Notes under the pieces: model-generated
Database searches by the model: none
Told to the model about the DNA's origin: nothing
What the model saw: the letters and a program-made list of their open reading frames with translations, nothing else
DNA from: Albidovulum sp.
GTDB taxonomy: Bacteria > Pseudomonadota > Alphaproteobacteria > Rhodobacterales > Rhodobacteraceae
NCBI GenBank assembly: GCA_030837785.1
Contig: JAUQYA010000086.1
Span: 62,001 to 126,000 of the forward strand
Length of the DNA stretch: 64,000 nucleotides
Direction: 5' to 3'
In this document: positions 48,747-55,522 of the stretch, one piece after another
Position numbering within the stretch: position 1 is the first letter of the stretch
Layout of the letters: each line of letters starts with the position of its first letter
Translations under genes and position numbers: made by a program

Positions 48747-50900
48747 TCATTCGGCGGCGACGAGGGCCGCCGGATCGTCGGCGGCTTCGGCCTCGGCCGC
48801 GTCGTCGTCGCCCGCGAGGAAGTCGGGCAGCGCCACGCCGTCCTCGTCCTGATCGGCAGCGCCGCCCAGGCCCTGCGCATCCATGGCGGGGCGCAGCGGC
48901 TCGGGCAGCCAGCCGGAATCGACCAGAAGCCGTTCGGCCTCCTTCGCCATATCGCCCTTCTTGAGATGCGCGATGAGATCGGCGGCGCGATCGCCAGCGC
49001 CCTCGCGCACCGCTTCGAGGATGCGGGTCTTGGTCACGCGGCCCAGGTAGTTCTCGACCGTGGGCCTCCAGCCCGCCTCGACGAGATCAAGGCCCGTGGC
49101 CTGGGCCAGCCGTTCGGCCTCGGCCATGCGGCGATCGAGACCGTGCTGCGAGATGCCGTTCCCCGAATAGGGGTTGGGCCGCTCGTAGAGCGCATTGACG
49201 CCGAAGCTGACGCAATGGGCGAGCAGCGCCAGGCGGCTGGCATCGTCGAGGCCATCGATCCATCCCCAGAGCCGGTCGTCATCACCGGAGGGAATGTCGC
49301 CCCGCCAGGCGTCCGCGCGCTCGTCGATCATCTTCGCGGCGGCACTGTCCGCGAGCCCGGTCGCGTCAGTGGGGAGATAGATGTGACGCACCGCGGCATA
49401 GAGGCTGGTTCCCGAAGTGGAGGTGCGCTCGAAGGTGTCCAGGACCAGCTTGTGCAGCAGGGCCGTCATGGCGACGTGCGGATTCTCGGCGAGTGCATTG
49501 CGCAGCGCCAGCGTCCGCCAGGCGGTCAGGTCGATCACCAGCCGCTCGGGAAGCGGCTTGACGGCATCGTCCTCCTCCTCGTCACCGTCCGGGACCGGCT
49601 CGCCGCCAATGGTGATGATGGCGCGCTGCACGACATCAGGATCGGACGGGTCGGCACCTTCTCCGGCATCCTCGCCGTCGACGGTCTCGGGTTGCTCGTC
49701 CTCGGGGCGGACGTAGCCGCTGCTGACGATCAACTCGCCCTCACGGCCGATGCTGACGAAGACGCCGGCACGCGCGATGTCTTCCGGTGCGAAGGTGACA
49801 GGCCGGTTCTCGAAGGCTTCCAGTTCGGCTTCGATCTCCCCGAGCCGCTGATCGACCTCATCGGGCAGGTCATCGGCTTCGGCATACTGCGCTTCGAGTT
49901 CGTCAAACTCATCGCGCAAAGCCTCGCGAGTGGCGCGCTCCTCGTCGGTCAGTTCCTGGGTCACGCCGACCAGCCTGCGCAGGCCGTTGGTATGGCCGTA
50001 GGGAAGCTCGACCGCCGCGTCGATCCACTTCCAACCCTGACCGGCGATCTCGTCGGCGGCGGTGCGCAGCCTCTCGTCGACCAGGCGGTCGAGGAGCGTG
50101 ACGTCCTGCAACCAGCCGCCGTTCTCGTCGGAGAAGAGATCGCGCAGCACCGGGCCGCCCGCCGCTTCATAGGCTTCGGCGCCGATGAAGAGAGCCCGCT
50201 TGTCGGCGGCCGGAACCGTGGTCTCGGTCAGCATGTTGCGGATCTGCCAGGGTTCCTTCTGCCAGGAGTTGCTCACGCGCTCCCAGACCTGCTGCTGACG
50301 CTCGTGGTCGGGGTTGACGGTGAAGGCTTCCAGCATCGCCAGCGTCATCTCGTTCCGCGCATAGGCGTCGTGCAGGGACGGCGCGACCGTCGCGAGGCGA
50401 AGGCGCTGCATGATGTAGCGCGGCGTGGTCCGCCAGGCGTCGGCGATCTCCTCCTTCGACATGCCCATGTCGAACATCCGCTTGAACGCCTTGAACTGGT
50501 CGAGCGGATGCAGGGCGAGGCGCAGCAGGTTCTCGGCCAGCGAGTCGTCGACGGCCGAGGTCCTGGCATCGGCCTTCTTGACGATGCAGGGCACGAGGCC
50601 ATCAGCCGGGAAGCGACCTGCCTCGACGAGGCGCGCGATGGACCTGTAGCGGCGGCCGCCGGCCGGGGTCTCGAAATCGCCGGTCTCGTTCCCGTCCTCG
50701 TCGAGGATGGCGCGGACATTGAGACCTTGCACGAGATCCTCGCGCCGGTCGATGTCATGGGTGAGTTCGTCCAGCCCGGCCTCGACGTCGATCTCGCGAA
50801 CATTGCTGTCCGACAGGCTGATCCGGTTGAACGGAATGTCCCGCGCCCGCGAGAAGACGATCATCGGGGCAGCGGGCTTCTTCTTGGCAGCTTTTGCCAT
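48747..50900 (-). CDS. ParB/RepB-family nuclease-like protein
   Basis: A 717-residue protein with an N-terminal ParB domain (NRISLSDSNVREIDVEAGLD, TPAGGRRYRSIARLVEAG, then DSLAENLLRLALHPLDQFKA) and a helix-turn-helix (SKEEIADAWRTTPRYIMQRL, residues 148-167). The long C-terminal half is acidic with an Asp/Glu-rich tail. ICE proteins of this size are probably DNA-binding or nuclease-like regulators rather than simple partition proteins. Leader copy B precedes it. Confidence 0.85.
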   Translation of the reverse strand: MAKAAKKKPAAPMIVFSRARDIPFNRISLSDSNVREIDVEAGLDELTHDIDRREDLVQGLNVRAILDEDGNETGDFETPAGGRRYRSIARLVEAGRFPADGLVPCIVKKADARTSAVDDSLAENLLRLALHPLDQFKAFKRMFDMGMSKEEIADAWRTTPRYIMQRLRLATVAPSLHDAYARNEMTLAMLEAFTVNPDHERQQQVWERVSNSWQKEPWQIRNMLTETTVPAADKRALFIGAEAYEAAGGPVLRDLFSDENGGWLQDVTLLDRLVDERLRTAADEIAGQGWKWIDAAVELPYGHTNGLRRLVGVTQELTDEERATREALRDEFDELEAQYAEADDLPDEVDQRLGEIEAELEAFENRPVTFAPEDIARAGVFVSIGREGELIVSSGYVRPEDEQPETVDGEDAGEGADPSDPDVVQRAIITIGGEPVPDGDEEEDDAVKPLPERLVIDLTAWRTLALRNALAENPHVAMTALLHKLVLDTFERTSTSGTSLYAAVRHIYLPTDATGLADSAAAKMIDERADAWRGDIPSGDDDRLWGWIDGLDDASRLALLAHCVSFGVNALYERPNPYSGNGISQHGLDRRMAEAERLAQATGLDLVEAGWRPTVENYLGRVTKTRILEAVREGAGDRAADLIAHLKKGDMAKEAERLLVDSGWLPEPLRPAMDAQGLGGAADQDEDGVALPDFLAGDDDAAEAEAADDPAALVAAE

Positions 50901-50907
50901 CGTGGTA

Positions 50908-50982
50908 TCTCCGCGACGGGCGCCGAGAGCCTCTCTCTCGACCCTAAACCCGTCACGAAGCGAAGCGCCGCCCTCTCACTCT
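50908..50982 (-). repeat. CGCGACGGG hairpin leader, copy B (parB)
   Basis: Stem CGCGACGGG (50912-50920) with CCCGTCACG (50949-50957). The loop holds GAGAGCCTCTCTCTCGACCC. CCCTCTCACTCT at 50971-50982 matches copies A and D. Confidence 0.78.
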
Positions 50983-50995
50983 AGGAGGGCAGCGC
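50965..50995 (-). terminator. Hairpin upstream of leader copy B
   Basis: GCGCCGCCCTC (50965-50975) pairs with GAGGGCAGCGC (50985-50995) except for one base. It lies 46 bases after the 129-residue gene and is probably its terminator. A similar stem precedes copy C at 51494-51526. Confidence 0.5.
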
Positions 50996-51041
50996 CACAG
51001 AACCGGCACGGGCTATCGCGGAACCGCAAACCCGCTTCTGA

Positions 51042-51431
51042 TCAGTCAGCCTCGGCGACCTCTTGCGCGGATGGGTAGTCCCGCCTGTCGAAGACGGTTA
51101 CCGGGCCATGATCCGCGTGCTGAAGGGCGCCTTCCACGAAGGCGTATTCCGCGTCGAACTGCTCGTAGAAGGCATCGACCGCGGCCTCCTCGTCTTCGGC
51201 TTCGACCTCCTGGACGAAGCAAACCCACATCGCCCGCCGCTGGCGGACGAAGTAGCGGTTCAAGGCGGGAACGCACTCGAACACCTCGTTGATGTCGCCG
51301 TCCAGCTCGGCGGCCTCGAATTGTTCGACGGCATGGTTGCGATCCTCGGCATCGCAAACCCAAGACTCGTTCTCGGAGCCGTAGCAGACGAGGAATATTT
51401 TCAGGGGCTTTGGGGCCTGTATGGCGGTCAT
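51042..51431 (-). CDS. Conserved ICE protein of unknown function (129 residues)
   Basis: An acidic protein (IFLVCYGSENESWVCDAEDR; VEAEDEEAAVDAFYEQFDAE). No family recognised. It is a one-gene unit with its own hairpin leader (copy C) and terminator. Acidic, DNA-mimic-like composition is common among antirestriction proteins, but similarity in charge alone is weak evidence. Confidence 0.6.
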   Translation of the reverse strand: MTAIQAPKPLKIFLVCYGSENESWVCDAEDRNHAVEQFEAAELDGDINEVFECVPALNRYFVRQRRAMWVCFVQEVEAEDEEAAVDAFYEQFDAEYAFVEGALQHADHGPVTVFDRRDYPSAQEVAEAD

Positions 51432-51437
51432 CGGCTT

Positions 51438-51510
51438 TCTCCGTGACGGGCCGCCGCGAGCCTTTCTCCGGCATCCAACCCGTCACGACCCGAAGCGCCG
51501 CCCTCTGCCT
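51438..51510 (-). repeat. CGTGACGGG hairpin leader, copy C
   Basis: Stem CGTGACGGG (51442-51450) with CCCGTCACG (51479-51487), perfectly paired. The loop contains GCGAGCCTTTCTCCGG. CCCTCTGCCT at 51501 replaces the CCCTCTCACT of the other copies. Confidence 0.78.
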
Positions 51511-51526
51511 CCTGAGGGACGGCGCT
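51494..51526 (-). terminator. Hairpin after the PAPS-reductase-like gene
   Basis: AGCGCCGCCCTC (51494-51505) pairs with GAGGGACGGCGCT (51514-51526) with one bulge. It lies about 55 bases past the stop at 51580. Confidence 0.45.
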
Positions 51527-51579
51527 GCAAGCCGGAAAGCCGCAAATCCGGCTCCGCGTGTCGGCAGGTTTCAGGCGAT

Positions 51580-52527
51580 CTAGACTCCGCACATGCCCTC
51601 GCATTCGTTCGGCCATAGGTCGAGTTGGGCATGATCGGCCGCCGTCGACAGATCGGCCCGGTCGAGGGGAACAGCAGAGCGATGAAGATAGACCTCGCCG
51701 CGAATGCCCCGGAATCCGGTGCGAATGACGGCATCGACCGACACGGCGTCGGCCCATGCTTCGGGATCGTGGTCGCGCATGTGCCGCCAATGATCGTTGG
51801 AATGGAACGGGCAGCCGATGCAGGCGCTCTTGGGTGGCAGGGGATAGTGGTGGCGTTCCAGCCACCGCAGGCAGTCGTAGCGGGTCATGCCCCGCTCGAT
51901 CAGGGGCCAGCGATTGACCTGCCAGGTCTCGAACGAGGGCTTCATGCGCAGCGCCTCGTCGAGCGAAATGCCGATCCATTGCTCGGCGACCGGCGACTTG
52001 GGAGAGCGCCGCCGGGCAATGCCGAGCAGTTCGCGCACCTTTCGCCGGATCGGCACGATCTTGTAATCGCCGGTGCATTGGCGTCGGATCATGCCAATCC
52101 CGACGCGATCACTCGCCACAATGCGGGAGCCGACGACGACGAGATCGCCGTTTTCGTCTTCGTCATACACCGGAATCTCGGTCCCGGAGGGTGTGACGGT
52201 GCGGGTGAAGGCGGGGATCGAGGCCCATCGCTCGCCACGAGCGCCGGCGAGCAGATCGGCGCGAATATCCCCGGCCGAGACGATATGGATGGGGAACGGC
52301 AGGACGTTGGGCGATCTCAACCAGGCGAGGTGCTCATAGACGGCCTTCGGCTCCCAGCCCGTGTCTGCGAAGATCGCGCAATCGGGCATCGGGTCGATCT
52401 CGCCATGGGCGGCCATCAGGGCGAGCGTGGTGGACTGGACGCCGGCGCCAAGGCTGAGGACGCGCAGCCGGATGGTGGCCGCCTGCGCAGGATCGGGCGC
52501 GAAGCCGGGGAAGGCGGGCGCGTTCAT
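51580..52527 (-). CDS. PAPS-reductase-like PP-loop protein
   Basis: A 315-residue protein of the adenine nucleotide alpha-hydrolase-like group. The PP-loop variant is SLGAGVQSTTLALMAA (about residues 25-40), and Cys residues near the end (SACIGCPFHSNDHWRHM) resemble a metal or iron-sulfur site. Relatives are common on mobile elements and in phage-defence or DNA-modification contexts; the substrate is unknown. The ATG at 52527 overlaps the ArdC-like stop by 3 bases; a GTG one codon earlier is possible. Confidence 0.8.
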   Translation of the reverse strand: MNAPAFPGFAPDPAQAATIRLRVLSLGAGVQSTTLALMAAHGEIDPMPDCAIFADTGWEPKAVYEHLAWLRSPNVLPFPIHIVSAGDIRADLLAGARGERWASIPAFTRTVTPSGTEIPVYDEDENGDLVVVGSRIVASDRVGIGMIRRQCTGDYKIVPIRRKVRELLGIARRRSPKSPVAEQWIGISLDEALRMKPSFETWQVNRWPLIERGMTRYDCLRWLERHHYPLPPKSACIGCPFHSNDHWRHMRDHDPEAWADAVSVDAVIRTGFRGIRGEVYLHRSAVPLDRADLSTAADHAQLDLWPNECEGMCGV

Positions 52528-53480
52528 CACGCTACCTCCCGTTTGTCATCGGTCGCACCAAGGCCGCCCGCGTCCGGCAGGAAAGAGAGCAGCCAGTCGG
52601 CCGCCTTGCTGGCCTGCGAGGCAGCGCGGACGATGGCGCGGTTGTCCTCGCGCAGAACCTCCAGCCAGGAACCGATGTAATCCGCATGACGCACGGTCGG
52701 CACGATGCCGAGCGAGGCGCAGCAGAACGCGGCGCTCATCTCGGCGATCAGCTCCTCGAAGGCGTATTTCCGGGTGCCGAAGCTGCCGGAGAAATCCCGG
52801 TTCAGCCGGGACGCATGACCAGTCGCATGACCCAGCTCGTGCAGGGCCGTCCGGTGCCAGTTGATCGGCTCGAAATAGGCCTGCGGAGGCGGCACGACCA
52901 CATGGTCGAGGGACGGCATATAGAAGGCCCTATCCCCGCCGATACGGAAGTCGATGCCGGTCGCCTTGATGAGCGCCTCGACCCTCGGCTCGATCAGGCC
53001 GGGCGTCGGGGGCGGCATAGCGACGGCAATATCCTCGGGAAGGCCCTCGCATTGCGCGGTGTTGAACACCGTGAACCGCTTCAGGAACGGGATTTTTCCG
53101 GGCTCCTCGCCGGTCTCACGCGCTCGGCGCTTCTCGTCCTCGGGCGTGAAGCGGTCGGCATAGACCACGGTAGTTCCGCGCTCGCCCTTGCGGACATTGC
53201 CCCCGAGCGACAGCGCCTGGCGGAAGGTGAGCCAGCCCTGTCCGGGAAAGCCGTGCTGGACGACCGCGCCCCAGAGGATCAGGATGTTGATGCCGCTGTA
53301 GGTGCGGCAGGTAGCGGCGTTCTTGGGCAGGCCGAGCGGGGCCTGCGCCGCTGACGAGCCCCAAGGTTGCACCCAGGGGAGCTGCCCGGCCTCCAGCTCG
53401 GCGATGATCTTGCCGGTGATTTCGTCGTAAAGGTTCGCCCGGTCCGAGCCTGGGCGCGCGCTGCGATCTCGTCTGGACAT
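52527..53480 (-). CDS. ArdC-like antirestriction protein with zincin domain
   Basis: A 317-residue protein. The N-terminal part is the ArdC ssDNA-binding domain (GKIIAELEAGQLPWVQPWGS, then NILILWGAVVQHGFPGQGWL). The C-terminal part is a zincin-like metallopeptidase with HELGHATGH near residue 215 and a downstream EELIAEMSAAF. ArdC-type proteins protect incoming conjugative DNA. It fits a leading-region gene, and leader copy D precedes it. Confidence 0.88.
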   Translation of the reverse strand: MSRRDRSARPGSDRANLYDEITGKIIAELEAGQLPWVQPWGSSAAQAPLGLPKNAATCRTYSGINILILWGAVVQHGFPGQGWLTFRQALSLGGNVRKGERGTTVVYADRFTPEDEKRRARETGEEPGKIPFLKRFTVFNTAQCEGLPEDIAVAMPPPTPGLIEPRVEALIKATGIDFRIGGDRAFYMPSLDHVVVPPPQAYFEPINWHRTALHELGHATGHASRLNRDFSGSFGTRKYAFEELIAEMSAAFCCASLGIVPTVRHADYIGSWLEVLREDNRAIVRAASQASKAADWLLSFLPDAGGLGATDDKREVA

Positions 53481-53485
53481 CGCGG

Positions 53486-53562
53486 TTCTCCGCGACGGGC
53501 GCCGGAAGCCTCTCCTCCAGCCCTAAACCCGTCACGGCAAACCCGGTCCGCACTCTCACTCT
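53486..53562 (-). repeat. CGCGACGGG hairpin leader, copy D (ArdC-like)
   Basis: Stem CGCGACGGG (53491-53499) with CCCGTCACG (53528-53536). The loop has GGAAGCCTCTCCTCCAGCCC. CCGCACTCTCACTCT at 53548-53562 is identical to the block in copy A. Confidence 0.78.
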
Positions 53563-53709
53563 AAAGGGGGCGTTGCGGGGTCTCCCCGCTCGATGGGGGT
53601 GCGCCGGCAACGCAGTGCCGGCCAGGGGGAAGGCTTTCCCCCGCCAGAAAACCGTAGAGGCGCAAAGCCGTGGATCAGGATTTCAGGAAACTGAGATAGC
53701 TGCCCTATA
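53563..53709. other. Structured gap downstream of leader copy D
   Basis: No gene. GCGTTGC near 53570 pairs with GCAACGC near 53607, and GGGGGAA near 53629 faces TTTCCCCC near 53638. These may extend the leader of the ArdC-like gene upstream. Confidence 0.35.
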
Positions 53710-53825
53710 GATGGTCGAGGTGCTTCTCGGTCCGCGCCGCCAACTTGGCGATCCTCGCCGCCCAGACCATCCCGGCTTCGCGAGAAAGTCTGCTCGATGA
53801 CCTTCTTGATCAGGGGAGCAATCAT
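53710..53825 (-). pseudogene. Small frameshifted remnant, family unknown
   Basis: From the ATG at 53825 the minus strand reads MIAPLIKKVIEQTFSR, and in the next frame EAGMVWAARIAKLAAR, TEKHLDHL and a stop at about 53707. One base change near 53776 would join these into a 40-residue protein or gene end. I cannot name the parent. It marks the border between ICE backbone and right-hand defence cargo. Confidence 0.35.
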
Positions 53826-53862
53826 CTAGCACCAGAGTGGGTCACCAGGCGTCTATTGCAAA

Positions 53863-53892
53863 CTGTCAGAAAACTTCATATATTTCTGACAG
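53863..53892 (+). promoter_or_regulatory. Operator-like inverted repeat of abiE
   Basis: CTGTCAGAAA (53863-53872) and TTTCTGACAG (53883-53892) are perfect 10-bp arms 10 bases apart. The right arm runs into the AGGAG ribosome site. AbiEi proteins repress their own operon by binding inverted repeats, so this is the likely operator. Confidence 0.75.
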
Positions 53893-53902
53893 GAGATTGA
53901 CT

Positions 53903-54496
53903 ATGCAGCGCTTGACCGAACAGATTCTGGAACATGCCGCTCGGCTGCCCGAAGGGGCGCCGATTGCGGCCAAAGGTTTGCTTCACCTCGGCAATCGTGC
54001 CGCGGTAGACCAGGCCTTATCGCGCCTTGTCGAGCGCGGTCAGTTGATGAGGGCTGGACGCGGGGTTTACCTCCTTCCTGTCACCAGCCGATTCGGCACT
54101 AGGGCTCCCTCGGTCCAGACTGCGGTCGAGGCCTTGGCCGCCCAGCGCGGTGAGGTGATCGTCTCCAGCGGTGCTACGGCCGCAAGCACGCTCGGCCTCA
54201 CGACGCAGGTCCCGATCCGGTCCGTCTATCTGACGTCAGGCCGCAGCCGTAAAATGAGCTTCGGCAAGCAGGTGGTAGAGCTTCGTCATGCTCCGCGCTG
54301 GCAACTCGCTCTGGCGCAGAGGCCGGCCGGTGAGGCCGTGCGAGCTTTGGCGTGGTTGGGACCCGATAAGGCCGAAGCCGCGCTCCGGGCCTTGAAGCGA
54401 AAGCTCCCCCCAGCCGTCTTCAGCGAGTTGGTCGCAGCGGCGCCGCAGCTTCCGACCTGGCTCGCGCGCAGTGTCGGGAAGGTCGCGCATGGCTGA
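53903..54496 (+). CDS. abiEi: AbiEi-type antitoxin and repressor
   Basis: A 197-residue AbiEi-like protein. The N-terminal winged helix (residues 1-60: KGLLHLGNRAAVDQALSRLV, then GRGVYLL) binds DNA, and the C-terminal domain acts in antitoxicity. Type IV TA system with AbiEii: the antitoxin does not bind the toxin but counters its effect. The ATG at 53903 has a strong AGGAG site overlapping the operator repeat. Confidence 0.87.
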   Translation: MQRLTEQILEHAARLPEGAPIAAKGLLHLGNRAAVDQALSRLVERGQLMRAGRGVYLLPVTSRFGTRAPSVQTAVEALAAQRGEVIVSSGATAASTLGLTTQVPIRSVYLTSGRSRKMSFGKQVVELRHAPRWQLALAQRPAGEAVRALAWLGPDKAEAALRALKRKLPPAVFSELVAAAPQLPTWLARSVGKVAHG

Positions 54497-55505
54497 CGCC
54501 TTCCTCCACCTACCGGCCGGGGATCGCCGAGAGGCGCTGGGTGTGGCGGCCGACCGTTCCGGGCGGCCGCCACACCTCCTTGAGAAAGATGTGTGGGTAG
54601 TTTGGGCGCTTTCGGCCCTCTACGGATCATCACTCGGCGAACATCTGGTGTTCAAGGGCGGCACGTCGCTGTCCAAGGCCTACGGCGTCATCCGGCGCTT
54701 CTCCGAAGATGTCGACCTGACCTATGACATTCGTGCGCTCGCCCCCGACATGGTCGGCGACAACGGCGAAGCTCTGCCGAAAACGCGCAGCGAGGAAAAG
54801 CGCAGGTCGAGCGAGGTGCGTAAGCGGCTTCCCGAATGGGTGGCAAGCGCGGTGCAGCCGATCATCGCCGACGCGCTGGTTGTGGACTCCCTATCTGCCG
54901 CGATCCGAGTCGAAGCGGACCGGGTGTTCATTGACTACCAAGCCACGACGGCTGGCTCCGGCTATGTCGCACCGAGCGTCATGCTTGAATTCGGCGCCCG
55001 CTCGACAGGTGAGCCCGCGAGCCTTCGCGATGTTACTTGCGATGCAGCCGACTTGGTCGAGGGCGTCGACTTCCCGACAGCTCGGCCGCGCGTAATGCAT
55101 GCTGAGCGCACCTTCTGGGAGAAGGCGACGGCGATCCACGTCTTCTGCCTTCAGGAACGGTTGCGTGGCGATCGCTTCGCGCGCCATTGGCATGACGTCG
55201 CGCGCCTTGATGAGGCAGGCTTTGCGACCGCCGCCTTTGCTGACCGCGAGTTGGCCAACGCGGTCGCGCGCCACAAGGCGATGTTTTTCGCCGAGAAGGC
55301 GGTGAACAGATCGGCGATCGACTATGAAGCCGCGGTAGGTGGCAGTTTGCAGCTTGTCCCCTCGGGCGATGGCGCAAAGGCTCTGGCGGAAGACTACGCC
55401 CGAATGGTCGACGATGGCCTCCTTCTGGAGGATGCCGAGCCGTTCGATGCTCTCATGGCGCATTGCGCCGATATCACCGCACGAGCCAACGGCGCGGGCA
55501 AATAA
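54489..55505 (+). CDS. abiEii: AbiEii-type nucleotidyltransferase toxin
   Basis: A 338-residue nucleotidyltransferase. The hallmark KGGTSLSKAYG followed by FSEDVDLTYD is near residues 55-80 and matches the GSx10DxD-type site of AbiEii/MenT toxins, which block translation by adding nucleotides to tRNA in known members. It overlaps abiEi by 8 bases, so the pair is coupled. It probably causes abortive infection or stabilises the element. Confidence 0.88.
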   Translation: MADAFLHLPAGDRREALGVAADRSGRPPHLLEKDVWVVWALSALYGSSLGEHLVFKGGTSLSKAYGVIRRFSEDVDLTYDIRALAPDMVGDNGEALPKTRSEEKRRSSEVRKRLPEWVASAVQPIIADALVVDSLSAAIRVEADRVFIDYQATTAGSGYVAPSVMLEFGARSTGEPASLRDVTCDAADLVEGVDFPTARPRVMHAERTFWEKATAIHVFCLQERLRGDRFARHWHDVARLDEAGFATAAFADRELANAVARHKAMFFAEKAVNRSAIDYEAAVGGSLQLVPSGDGAKALAEDYARMVDDGLLLEDAEPFDALMAHCADITARANGAGK

Positions 55506-55522
55506 AAGAAGGGGGACAGGGA

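Noticed and set aside
48681..50984. A 767-residue open frame on the plus strand opposite parB
   Set aside because: Shadow of the ParB frame; low-complexity composition and no domain.
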